Below, one piece after another: positions 15,552 to 23,656 of a stretch of DNA of 64,000 nt; the stretch's first letter is position 1, and every line of letters begins with the position of its first letter. The notes beneath the pieces were generated by a model that was given only the letters and a program-made list of their open reading frames with translations, had not been told where the DNA came from and made no database searches. Source of the DNA: Haloarchaeobius sp. FL176 (lineage in GTDB: Archaea > Halobacteriota > Halobacteria > Halobacteriales > Natrialbaceae); assembly GCF_024609245.1 (NCBI RefSeq), contig NZ_JANJYH010000009.1:1-64000 (forward strand), in the 5' to 3' direction. The position numbers and the translations under genes are program-made.

Positions 15552-16460
15552 ATGGGAATCGACTTCTCGTCGCCGGGCCGGACGAGCGCCCGAACGACGC
15601 TACGCGTGGACCCACCGGTCTCGACTGCCGCGTTCGTCGACCGAGTCCGGAGTCTGGGTCCCGTCGATGACATCGAGAACTGCTACGACACCGACCTCTC
15701 GGGTGCGACGTTCGCCGAGAGAGCGGCACCCGGGGGAGTAGAGGACCGCTTCGACGATACCGTCGAGCGGATGGCTGTCGCGTCTTTCTCGTTCAGTACC
15801 GACAGGCAGGTCTCGTACATGGAACTCGGCGATCCGACGGTGCGCGAGCGAATCGAGACCGACGAGCGAACGGTCACCATCGTCTACCACGAGGACGGCT
15901 ACGCGTTCGTCAGCGGGCCCGGGGGACGAACGGCGACGGAGGGTGAGACGGTCGCCAGGCGCCTATTCGGCACTGAAGACATCGAGTCGGTCGACGTCGA
16001 CGAACCGTTCCTGCGCTGGCTGGTCTGGCGAGCGCACTCCGGAGATGAACTGGCGTCAGGGTTCGACATCTGCCGCGTGACGGGGGCTCGGGTCGTCGGG
16101 GGCGGTCCGCCAGAGGAGTTCCAGTTGACCGGTGCGGAACCACTGGGGAGCGAGCAGCCACGGCGCTTCCTCGAACGCGTGCGCGACGGCCACCGGATCG
16201 ACAGGGTCGACGGTGACTTCCGACTCGAAGGGGTCGACCTTCACGGGTACGTCTCGTCCTACGCGGGTCTCGGGGCGAGTCTTCAGGATTCGGAGCACTC
16301 GGAGACGGGGGGGACCGAAGTGCTCCTCGGGGTGCTGTTCTGTCTGCGCGTCGTCGAACTGTTCGAACGGCGCTCGGCGCTGGAGGAACCGGCACGGACG
16401 CTCCCGTCGGCATTCGAGGACGCTCTGGAGGCTGCCCTCGCGGATACGGGAGATGGATGA
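15552..16460 (+). CDS. Unrecognised 302-residue acidic protein
   Basis: A well-formed soluble haloarchaeal protein (strongly acidic, high-GC codon use) starting at ATG 15552 behind an AT-rich promoter (aatataactgtggggtggtaatatc). It has alternating strands and helices, a hydrophobic segment near the C-terminus (VLLGVLFCLRVVELFERR) and no cysteine-based motif. I do not recognise the family. It is flanked on both sides by decayed genes and has no operon partners. Confidence 0.7.
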   Translation: MGIDFSSPGRTSARTTLRVDPPVSTAAFVDRVRSLGPVDDIENCYDTDLSGATFAERAAPGGVEDRFDDTVERMAVASFSFSTDRQVSYMELGDPTVRERIETDERTVTIVYHEDGYAFVSGPGGRTATEGETVARRLFGTEDIESVDVDEPFLRWLVWRAHSGDELASGFDICRVTGARVVGGGPPEEFQLTGAEPLGSEQPRRFLERVRDGHRIDRVDGDFRLEGVDLHGYVSSYAGLGASLQDSEHSETGGTEVLLGVLFCLRVVELFERRSALEEPARTLPSAFEDALEAALADTGDG

Positions 16461-16464
16461 CTGG

Positions 16465-16775
16465 TCAGCACGGAGTCGGGCCGGAAGTGGAGCTCCGTAT
16501 CGCGTGTGGCCCACAGACGATGGGGAAGACGGCCACTGATTCCTCGGGGTCGAACGCCAGCTGGACGGTGCCCGGGAGGGTCGCATCGCGTTCGGGATCG
16601 TAGGCGCATCGGCGTCGGGGTCGGCGTCGTGCGTGCTCACAATCGTGCCTGGCTCGTAGCGCTTGAACCGCAAGTCCACGGACATCTCGTCGGGCCCACA
16701 GAGTACGCGGGTACCCTCGGTGTTCTCGGCGGCGGCTCACAGCACCGTCACCTCGGCCACGTCTAGTGTTGTCAC
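16465..16775 (-). pseudogene. Frameshifted and stopped leftward gene remnant
   Basis: Reading leftward from a GTG near 16775, TTLDVAEVTVL runs into a stop. The frame resumes as ENTEGTRVLCGPDEMSVDLR and KRYEPGTIVSTHDADPDADA. It then shifts frame to YDPERDATLPGTVQLAFDPE and ESVAVFPIVCG before a stop near 16465. The acidic halophilic composition on both sides of the lesions indicates a real gene that has decayed. I cannot name the family. Confidence 0.5.
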
Positions 16776-16855
16776 AGTAATCGTCCAGAGGGGGCTAAAG
16801 CTGGACATACGAGTCATAGCAACGCATTTTCAAATGGGAACAGACACGTCAGTTG

Positions 16856-17989
16856 ATGTCACTCAGTCGACGGTCGTACCTCGGTGTATCGTCCGCAGCC
16901 CTGCTCGGCGGACTCGGTGGGTGTCTCTCCGGTGGTTCGGATGAGTCGAACAGTTCTGGGGCCTCGCAGAGTTACACGGTCGGGCACGGTGACTTCGAGA
17001 CTGACGTCAGTACCTCCGCGTTCCCGGATATGCTCTACTTCTACTGCGTCCAGTCGGGATGGATGAACTGGCCGACAGTCATGGAGCACTTCGAGGAGAA
17101 CTACGACGTTGCAGTCCACGATGACGATCGCTCGTCAGGGGAGGCGCTCCAGCACATGCGCTCACGCCCGGGCGACATGACGCACTCGGGCTACAACGGT
17201 GGCTACACGTACGGCATCGTCGCCAAGAACGACGGATTCACGCAGGCGTACAAGCCCAAAGGGTGGGACAAGGTTCCGGACTCCCTGAAGACGGACGACG
17301 GTCACGTCACCGCCACCCGGCGCGTGACGACCGCCGTAACCTATCGGAAAGACATCTACGAGGAGCGTGGCCTCGAGGAGCCCACGACGTGGGCGGACCT
17401 CCTCCAACCCGAGATCATGCAGGACCTCGCACTCCAGACGCCACAGGCCGCAGTCGGTCTCGCCGCCGCGCTCTCGATCAACAACGCCCGCGGCGGCTCG
17501 ATGGACGACCTGCAGCCCGTCATCGACTACTACCAGCAGATTCAGAAGGGCGGTGCCGAGTTCACCGACAACTTCCTGGCACAGTTCTCCAGTGGTGAGT
17601 ACTCCACGTTCATCCGGTACGATTACTCCGGACTCGACCTCAAGTACAACAACGACGAGATCCCCGAGGAAAACGTCGGTGTGGCGGTGCTCGCTGGCGA
17701 GAACGGGAATCCGGGAGCGTTGAACATGCCCTACGGCTACGCACTTCTCGAAGGTGCGCCGAACCCGGAGGCCGGCAAGCTGTTCATGGACTACGTGCTC
17801 TCGCTGGAGGGACAACAGCACTTCCTCGACGCGTACGTCCGGCCGATCAGATCCTCGGAGATGGAGCTGCCGGACGAGTTCATCGACAGTTCGGAGTACG
17901 AGCGAACCGAGTTCCAGGTCGACTACGACCAGCTGGTCGAGCAGCAGGACTCGATTATCCAGGAGATCACCCGCGGCGCAAACATCTGA
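16856..17989 (+). CDS. ABC importer solute-binding lipoprotein
   Basis: An extracellular binding protein of the iron/polyamine/phosphonate-type superfamily. It has a twin-arginine signal (SRRSYLGVSSAALLGGLGG) with lipobox Cys near residue 23. The two-lobed fold shows the hinge segment VTTAVTYRKDIYEERGLEEP, TTWADLL (typical of the class) and the late NMPYGYALLEGAPNPEAGKL. The ATG at 16856 is used; a TTG three bases earlier is less likely. It starts a four-gene operon with two permeases and an ATPase. The substrate cannot be told from sequence. Confidence 0.85.
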   Translation: MSLSRRSYLGVSSAALLGGLGGCLSGGSDESNSSGASQSYTVGHGDFETDVSTSAFPDMLYFYCVQSGWMNWPTVMEHFEENYDVAVHDDDRSSGEALQHMRSRPGDMTHSGYNGGYTYGIVAKNDGFTQAYKPKGWDKVPDSLKTDDGHVTATRRVTTAVTYRKDIYEERGLEEPTTWADLLQPEIMQDLALQTPQAAVGLAAALSINNARGGSMDDLQPVIDYYQQIQKGGAEFTDNFLAQFSSGEYSTFIRYDYSGLDLKYNNDEIPEENVGVAVLAGENGNPGALNMPYGYALLEGAPNPEAGKLFMDYVLSLEGQQHFLDAYVRPIRSSEMELPDEFIDSSEYERTEFQVDYDQLVEQQDSIIQEITRGANI

Positions 17990-17994
17990 AGCCG

Positions 17995-18930
17995 ATGCTC
18001 GGCGAATATACGGATCGCCCGGGACCACGGCTCCGAGCCAGCGCCGTTCGGGTGGTTGCGGTTTTCGGGTCTGTCCTCAATCCTGTCACCGAGCGTGACC
18101 GGCGACGTCGACGGGTCGTCGCGCTGTGTGCACCTTTCGCCATTCTGGTGGCTATCGCGGGTGCCTACCCGCTCCTCGAAGTCGTTCGTATCAGCGTCTC
18201 AGCGGAACAGTACCGCTCCGTCGGCTTCTCGCTGGCGGCTTACGAGACCCTCTTTACGGACCCGTACTACCGAGAGGTGGCGTTCAATTCCCTCTGGCTC
18301 GCCGGCGGGACGGCGCTCGCGTCGGTCGGCGTCGCGGTCCCCGTCGCACACGCGCTCGAAAAGTACGACCTTCCCGGGGAGGACGTTCTCGTCACGCTCG
18401 TCTCCTTCCCGATCAGTCTGCCGGGGATCGTCGCGGCGTTCATGATCCTCGTATTGCTCGGGAACAACGGGCTGGTGACCAACCTCTTTGCCATGCTCAC
18501 CGGCCGTGCGGCGACCGACCTGGCCATCGCGGTGAGCGCTTCTGGACTGTTCGTCGCTTTCTGTTACTCGATGATCCCTCGGGCGACACTCATCCTGCGT
18601 GGCACGTATTCGGAAGTCGACCACGCCGCCGAGGAGGCAGCCCAGTCACTCGGCGCGACGCCGTGGCAGACGTTCCGGCACGTGACGTTCCCGCAGATAC
18701 GACCAGGGATCACCGGTGCGCTCATTCTCACCTTCCGGACCGGCCTGGCGATCTTCGGCACGCTCATCGTCATCCAGACGGTCCTGGTCTGGACACTCCA
18801 GATCTCACGGGAGCTCGCGACCGGCTACAACATCCAGGTGGCTGGCGCGATGGCGACGGTGTACTTCCTGTTCACCTTCGCATTCACTGCTTTCGGCCTG
18901 CGGTACACCGATGCGGAGGTGGGACTGTGA
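17995..18930 (+). CDS. ABC importer permease 1
   Basis: A 311-residue inner permease with six membrane helices and the EAA-type loop EEAAQSLGATPWQTFRHVTFP (about residues 213-232) that contacts the ATPase. It belongs to the spermidine/putrescine-, iron- and phosphonate-type permease group. It starts five bases after the binding protein, and its stop overlaps the GTG of the second permease. Confidence 0.88.
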   Translation: MLGEYTDRPGPRLRASAVRVVAVFGSVLNPVTERDRRRRRVVALCAPFAILVAIAGAYPLLEVVRISVSAEQYRSVGFSLAAYETLFTDPYYREVAFNSLWLAGGTALASVGVAVPVAHALEKYDLPGEDVLVTLVSFPISLPGIVAAFMILVLLGNNGLVTNLFAMLTGRAATDLAIAVSASGLFVAFCYSMIPRATLILRGTYSEVDHAAEEAAQSLGATPWQTFRHVTFPQIRPGITGALILTFRTGLAIFGTLIVIQTVLVWTLQISRELATGYNIQVAGAMATVYFLFTFAFTAFGLRYTDAEVGL

Positions 18931-19793
18931 CCGTCGCGCCGTCACGACGGTTCGGCCGGGAGCTGGTGACGGTGATACTGTTTCTCACTGTCGCCTTCCT
19001 GATCGCCCCCGTCCTGCTCACGTTCGTCGGCTCGTTCGCCGGTGAGTGGAGTGGCGTGTTCCCCTCGGAGTTTGTCACCCTTCGGAACTGGCGTGAGGTG
19101 CTCGGGCTGGCAGAGACGATCGGTTCCCAGCGGAGTATGGGCTGGGACTCGCTCCTGTCGGTTGGGGGGTACACGCTCGCCGTTCCATCTGAGTTGCTCT
19201 TCAGCATCGGCCTCGCACTCGGTGGCGTGTTCATCAACCTCGTCGTCGGTGTGCCCATCGCGTATGCAGTCGCCCGCTACGACTTCCGGTGGGACGAGTG
19301 GGTGAGCGCGATCTCCGTCTTGCCGCTCGTTCCCGGCGTCATCCTCGGCGTTGCGTTCCTGCGCGCGTATCCGGATCTCTCCGGGACGAGCTTCGGGCTG
19401 ATCGTCGGGTACTCGCTGTTGAAGGCACCGTTCATGGTGATGGCGGTCCGAAGCGAGTTCGAGTCGATGCCGCTCCAGCGGCTGGAGGAGTCGGCCCGCT
19501 CGCTGGGCGCATCGTGGCCGCGAACGTTCTTCACCGTCATCGTCCCGAACGCGCGGTCGGGAATCGTCTCCGGCGCGATCATCTGCTGGACGCTCGCCGC
19601 CGCCGAGTTCAACTTCTCCTACATCGTGTGGGCGAAGGGAACCCAGCCGCTTGCACTGTTCCTCCAACGCCACATCTCGAACAGTTCGTTCACCAGGGCT
19701 GCCGCCGCGGTGTCGATGTTCTTCTGCATCATCGTCGCCGTCACCGTCCTGCTGCAGCAGGTCGGTTCGCGTGGCTTCGACCCCAGAGGATAA
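18927..19793 (+). CDS. ABC importer permease 2
   Basis: A 288-residue partner permease with six helices and the coupling loop EESARSLGASWPRTFFTVIVP. The GTG at 18927 overlaps the stop of permease 1 (GTGA), which defines the start against a much longer in-frame extension reaching back to 18126 inside the first permease. Together the two form a heterodimeric channel for the same substrate. Confidence 0.88.
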   Translation: MTVAPSRRFGRELVTVILFLTVAFLIAPVLLTFVGSFAGEWSGVFPSEFVTLRNWREVLGLAETIGSQRSMGWDSLLSVGGYTLAVPSELLFSIGLALGGVFINLVVGVPIAYAVARYDFRWDEWVSAISVLPLVPGVILGVAFLRAYPDLSGTSFGLIVGYSLLKAPFMVMAVRSEFESMPLQRLEESARSLGASWPRTFFTVIVPNARSGIVSGAIICWTLAAAEFNFSYIVWAKGTQPLALFLQRHISNSSFTRAAAAVSMFFCIIVAVTVLLQQVGSRGFDPRG

Positions 19794-19796
19794 CCA

Positions 19797-20537
19797 ATGG
19801 CACGAATCACTCTCGACTCGGTCCGGAAACGATACGGCGAAACGATGGCCGTCGACGGCGTCTCACTCACCGTCGACGACGGCGAGATAGTCGGCATGCT
19901 CGGCCCCTCGGGCTGTGGGAAGACGACCACCCTGCGCACTGTCGCGGGGTTCGAAACCCCGACGGCTGGGACGGTCAGCTTCGACGAACGGGACGTCACG
20001 CACGTCCCGCCGGAGAACCGAAACGTCGGGCTGGTGTTCCAGGAGTACGCCCTCTTCGACAACATGACCGTCCGGGGGAACGTCGCCTTCGGACTCAAGA
20101 TGCGCGGGGTCGGGAAATCGGAGCGCCGTGCGCGCGCCGACGAACTGCTCGACATGCTCGGCATCGGGGAGATGGCCGACAGAGACCCGACGACGCTCTC
20201 GGGGGGCCAGCAGCAGCGGGTCGGCCTCGCGCGGGCACTCGCTATCGAGCCGAGCGTACTCCTCCTCGACGAGCCGATGACGGGTCTGGACGCGAAGCTC
20301 AAGGCTCGACTCCGCGACGAAGTCGGCGACCTCCTCACCGAGCTGGACGTGACTGGTCTCTACGTCACCCACGACCAGGAGGAGGCGATGCTGATGTGTG
20401 ACCGAATCGCGGTCATGAACGAAGGGCGAATCGAACAGGTGGGAACGCCACGTGAGGTGTACGAATCACCCGCCACGGAGTTCGTTTCGGAGTTCGTCGC
20501 GCTTGACGCACCGGACTTACCCTTCGTCCGCTGGTGA
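19797..20537 (+). CDS. ABC importer ATPase without C-terminal TOBE domain
   Basis: The nucleotide-binding subunit of the importer. It shows Walker A GPSGCGKTT, the Q-loop VFQEYALFDNMTV, signature LSGGQQQRVGLARAL, Walker B VLLLDEPMTGLD and the switch HDQEE. At 246 residues it ends soon after the ATPase core, whereas PotA/FbpC-type relatives continue for about 100 residues into a TOBE regulatory domain. The start lies three bases after permease 2. The missing TOBE region may be natural or due to loss. Confidence 0.9.
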   Translation: MARITLDSVRKRYGETMAVDGVSLTVDDGEIVGMLGPSGCGKTTTLRTVAGFETPTAGTVSFDERDVTHVPPENRNVGLVFQEYALFDNMTVRGNVAFGLKMRGVGKSERRARADELLDMLGIGEMADRDPTTLSGGQQQRVGLARALAIEPSVLLLDEPMTGLDAKLKARLRDEVGDLLTELDVTGLYVTHDQEEAMLMCDRIAVMNEGRIEQVGTPREVYESPATEFVSEFVALDAPDLPFVRW

Positions 20538-20612
20538 GCAAAGCGGGTTCACCGACTGTTTCGGACAGGGAGATAGCGAGTACTGGCCGATGGGTTTCGA
20601 TTCGGGCCCTGC

Positions 20613-20714
20613 TCAGTACGTCCGGCTATCGAGCCCGGATTCGATCTGGGTCGGTCGACGGTCGAACGCTGCCTGGGCGTCGACGATGAGCTGCTCGATT
20701 TCCGTACTACTCAC
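20613..20714 (-). pseudogene. Truncated partner ORF of nucleotidyltransferase (HEPN-like remnant)
   Basis: A GTG at 20714 overlapping the end of the nucleotidyltransferase frame starts VSSTEIEQLIVDAQAAFDRR and stops after 33 codons. In haloarchaea MNT-type nucleotidyltransferases are commonly followed by an overlapping HEPN-type gene, and this frame has the matching position and a helical beginning. It appears to be the stump of that partner. The family assignment is from context. Confidence 0.4.
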
Positions 20715-21075
20715 CGCTCATCACCGTCTTTCGGAGCGACTGGAGTTCGTCAGTTCCGTACACAGTGATGCCTTCCGAGAAGATTCCGTCGAGCTTCGAG
20801 TCAGCGCGCTGCGCGCTCTGGAGCGATTCGACGAAGGGCTCGAACTCGAACCGGTCGCCGTCGAAGCGTTCCTCGCGCAGGTCGGCCACCACGTCAGTGA
20901 CGATTCGGCGGGCAGCCGTTCGGTTGCCGTCGACGAGGACGAAGAGGTCGATGTCACTCCGTCTGTCCGCCTCGCCGCGTGCAACGCTCCCGAAGACGAC
21001 GATTCCGAGGAGTTCGCGAGCACAGTTGATGACCGTGTTCGAAGATTGCGAGAGCTGTACTGTGCGCGTGAACCC
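20707..21075 (-). pseudogene. 5'-truncated MNT-type nucleotidyltransferase
   Basis: The leftward frame encodes ARELLGIVVFGSVARGEADR, then RSDIDLFVLVDGNRTAARR and on to LQSLRKTVMSGE. GSVARG-x9-DID is the catalytic signature of the MNT/KNTase nucleotidyltransferase fold. The frame is closed by a stop at 21076-21078 and has no start codon before the motif, so the usual N-terminal winged helix and first strand are lost. It is probably the antitoxin-like half of a dead MNT-HEPN pair. Confidence 0.7.
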
Positions 21076-21169
21076 TCACCTCAGGGTCTGTCTGCTGCGC
21101 TGATTCCATCGATACGGGCCGTATCGGTGGTGCTCGACGAGAACGATTCTCCGTGTGAGACCCGAATCG

Positions 21170-21958
21170 TTACCGCTGGACCCCTTCTCCGTCGGTGGCG
21201 ACCGGGCGTCGCGTCCGGGCCAACCGGGCTTCGAACGGAGCTGCTGACGCGCCGCGGTCGTCAGCGAGCACGCGCTGCTTTTCGACCTCTGCGTGAACGG
21301 CATCCGTTATCCGTGGATGTGAACCAAGCGGGTCGGCATACTCGATGCCACCCCGGGCGAGTTCGAGCTGGTCGGGAATCCTGCTCTCGGTCGCCTCGGT
21401 CCGTGTCAGAAAGAGTGGGACAGCGACCGACTGGTTCTTGCTGGCGTTGTACCGGACGCATTCGACCGTGGGATTCTGGAGGAGATAGCAGGAAAGCACC
21501 TCCCCGTATTCGGACTGTTCTCGCAGTCGGGCTGCGTGGTAGTCGGTCGTTTGGCTGTGGTACGGTTTCGCGCTGCTCCCGAATCCGACGAGAATGAGAG
21601 AGACATCGTCGGATGCGGGAAGCAGGCGTGCTGCTTTCTCTTCTATCACCTCGGTGACGGCTGGGCTCTGCCCGAGTGGTTCGCAGTAGTGGACGTCCCC
21701 GGAGATGTAGGAGAGCGCGGCGGGGACACCGTCGATCGTCTCGTGGCTATGTGCGGTACACATGGGGACCGCATACACTGTATCCGCAGAAATCCGCTCG
21801 AACTCGGCTTTGAGCTCACGGATGGGTTCACTCTCGTACGTCGCTATCTCGACATCGTCGACGACGGAACGACGGCTGAGACGGCTGGCGTGTGCTTCGA
21901 GCACTTCGGGGGCGTTTCTCGTATCACGGCCGATGAGCAGGATTGATTCGGTTGTCAT
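21170..21958 (-). CDS. CbiX-like protein lacking the usual first catalytic His
   Basis: A 262-residue protein related to sirohydrochlorin cobaltochelatase CbiX, which inserts Co2+ into sirohydrochlorin. The two-domain layout is clear: ILLIGRDTRNAPEVLEAHAS at the start of half one and LILVGFGSSAKPYHSQTTDY at the start of half two. The active CbiX motif is GHGSR. Here the position reads GRDTR, so the classical metal/proton-handling His is missing, although AHSHET and nearby His residues could substitute. Its own promoter holds a GCACAAT-N4-ATTGTGC inverted repeat shared in type with the cbi operon. It may be a chaperone or a different tetrapyrrole enzyme. Confidence 0.75.
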   Translation of the reverse strand: MTTESILLIGRDTRNAPEVLEAHASRLSRRSVVDDVEIATYESEPIRELKAEFERISADTVYAVPMCTAHSHETIDGVPAALSYISGDVHYCEPLGQSPAVTEVIEEKAARLLPASDDVSLILVGFGSSAKPYHSQTTDYHAARLREQSEYGEVLSCYLLQNPTVECVRYNASKNQSVAVPLFLTRTEATESRIPDQLELARGGIEYADPLGSHPRITDAVHAEVEKQRVLADDRGASAAPFEARLARTRRPVATDGEGVQR

Positions 21959-21971
21959 GGCTCGTCCACTT

Positions 21972-22005
21972 GCACAATCAAAATTGTGCTAACCCAATTA
22001 GGGTT
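21972..22005. promoter_or_regulatory. Operator-like inverted repeats upstream of CbiX-like gene
   Basis: GCACAAT (21972-21978) and ATTGTGC (21983-21989) form a perfect 7+4+7 inverted repeat. It is followed by AACCC-AATTA-GGGTT (21991-22005), a second perfect repeat. The first shares ACAAT-N4-ATTGT with the cbiT upstream site at 40224-40245. This suggests a common cobalamin or cobalt regulator. Confidence 0.65.
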
Positions 22006-22163
22006 GTCTTAGGCGTCGAGGCGGACTATGAAATAAGTTTTGGTGCGCCCGGACTCGGTCAGCAAGATAGTAGCGATAGCGACACGAGATGGGCGTCGCA
22101 GCTCGTCGATAGTGGTGGGCGGGATACGAACGAAGATTCGGAACGGGGCCGAATCAGTCGGGG

Positions 22164-22928
22164 CTAGCTGGACCGAACGGCCAATATCGAAAGATCGGAG
22201 AACGGTGAGGTCTCTCCCTCCGACTCCTTCGCGAGTGTCTGGAGCCTCCCCAGCGTCGTCGTCGTCACTTCTTCGTCGTCGTGTGTCAGACGCTCTAGGA
22301 CGAGAGCTCCGAGCGAGGGGGATGCACCCGCATCGAGTAACTCGGCGGCGACGTCCTCCGGCATCCAGTCGTAGGGACGCGGGAGCACGAGCAGGTGTCG
22401 GTCACCCACCTCGTCGCGAAGTCGACGGAGCCCGGGCGTGATGTCCCCACTCCTGTGGAGCGTCACGAAGACCGTCTCCTCCATCGGTGTTCGTGCCCTG
22501 CTGGCGGCCACCTGCAGGGACGAGATTCCAGGGATGACCCGGACGGGCGGTTCGACGGCGGCCTGCACTTTCCCGACGAACTGATAGCCCGAGTGGTTCG
22601 GATCACCCATCAGGACGGCCGTGCCGGTCTCCCCGTCGGCAACGCGGTCAGCGAAGGTTGCGAGCGTCTCGCCCTCGTCACGATACCCACACGCGAGTAC
22701 ATCCGCATTCGTCTTCTCGCGGACGAACTCGACGACGGTTTCGAAGCCCACGAGGACGTCGGCATCGCGGATCGCGCGCTCGCCGCGAGGTGTCAGATAC
22801 TCCAGGTTCCCCGGACCGATACCGACTGCGTACACTGGGTTCTCCGCAGCTACGGACTCGGTTTCCGGGGCTGATGCCGCCAGTGCCGCTGGATCGGGCC
22901 CGGCGTTCAGGTCGTACGTGTCGCTCAC
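22164..22928 (-). CDS. cbiE: Cobalt-precorrin-7 C5-methyltransferase CbiE
   Basis: A SAM-dependent methyltransferase that methylates C5 of the corrin ring, normally working with CbiT, which here is encoded separately at 39.6 kb. Motifs: VYAVGIGPGNLEYLTPRGER (SAM-binding start), AVLMGDPNHSGYQFVGKV and VIPGISSLQVAASRARTPME. Extra residues 1-30 are a low-complexity acidic tail. The ATG overlaps the end of cbiC (ATGA-type), and the gene ends the cobN-cbiC-cbiE operon. Confidence 0.9.
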   Translation of the reverse strand: MSDTYDLNAGPDPAALAASAPETESVAAENPVYAVGIGPGNLEYLTPRGERAIRDADVLVGFETVVEFVREKTNADVLACGYRDEGETLATFADRVADGETGTAVLMGDPNHSGYQFVGKVQAAVEPPVRVIPGISSLQVAASRARTPMEETVFVTLHRSGDITPGLRRLRDEVGDRHLLVLPRPYDWMPEDVAAELLDAGASPSLGALVLERLTHDDEEVTTTTLGRLQTLAKESEGETSPFSDLSILAVRSS

Positions 22929-23656
22929 GGGAGCTCGACCTCTCCACTCCGGACGTCGCTCGCCACGTGGACGAGTTCGTTCGTCAGGCCGGCCGCCAAC
23001 CCACTTCCACCGCGCCGGCCGACGTTCGTGATTGCAGGGACGTCGTACGCACCCGCGGCCTCCCGCAGCCGCGTCCGGCCCTCGGCAGCTTTGACGAAGC
23101 CGACCGGGGTGGCAACCACGACGGCCGGGCGCGTGCCGTCTTCGATACAGTCCGCGAGGGCAAGCGCCGCAGTGGGGGCGTTCCCGATAACGGCGATGGC
23201 GTCGTCGTAAACCCCCTCTCTGTCGAGTTCGAGTACGGACGCCGCCGTCCGCGTCATGCCGGTCCGTTTCGCGAGGTCGGCACCGTTCCCGATCGCCTTC
23301 CGAACGCGGCAGTCGTGACCCCGACCAGTGATACCGGCCTTAACCATCGTGATGTCGGTAACGATCGGCTGCTCGTCGAGGACCGCCCGTGTGCCGGCGA
23401 CGACCGGTTCGTCAGCGGTCTCACCGGTGAACCGCACGAGGTGCTGGAATTCGGGATCGCCCGTGGCGTGGACGCTCTTCTGTCGGATGCGGTCGGCCAG
23501 CGTCTCGTCCGGGACGAGTTCGCGCACACGATCCATGCTCGTCTCCGCGATATCCATCGCGTTCTCGGTGGTGGCCCCGAGGTCAGCGTACTTCTCGAAG
23601 TCACTGGCGTCTCCGACCTCGCTGCCGCCGTCTGTCTGGCTGTCGTCAGTCGTCAT
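22925..23656 (-). CDS. cbiC: Cobalt-precorrin-8 methylmutase CbiC
   Basis: A 243-residue enzyme that moves the C11 methyl group to C12, giving cobyrinate. Typical segments are TDITMVKAGI, the AAASVLELDRE region and IGNAPTAALALADCIEDG, with PVGFVKAAEGR. The GTG/ATG choice is settled by the ATG at 23656, which overlaps the end of cobN by 11 bases. A longer frame to 23800 lies entirely inside cobN. An acidic N-terminal extension of about 20 residues is typical of halophiles. Confidence 0.92.
   Translation of the reverse strand: MTTDDSQTDGGSEVGDASDFEKYADLGATTENAMDIAETSMDRVRELVPDETLADRIRQKSVHATGDPEFQHLVRFTGETADEPVVAGTRAVLDEQPIVTDITMVKAGITGRGHDCRVRKAIGNGADLAKRTGMTRTAASVLELDREGVYDDAIAVIGNAPTAALALADCIEDGTRPAVVVATPVGFVKAAEGRTRLREAAGAYDVPAITNVGRRGGSGLAAGLTNELVHVASDVRSGEVELP

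Noticed and set aside
15552-16460. SGAT in the unknown 302-residue protein as an ApbE flavinylation site
   Set aside because: The context lacks the preceding acidic residue pattern, the protein is not near apbE and has no export signal. Probably chance.
18126-18926. N-terminal extension of permease 2
   Set aside because: The extension is an out-of-frame reading of permease 1. The GTG at 18927 overlapping the previous stop gives the family-length protein.
19289-20401. 370-codon rightward frame over permease 2 and the ATPase
   Set aside because: Arg/His-rich out-of-frame shadow of two clearly coding genes.
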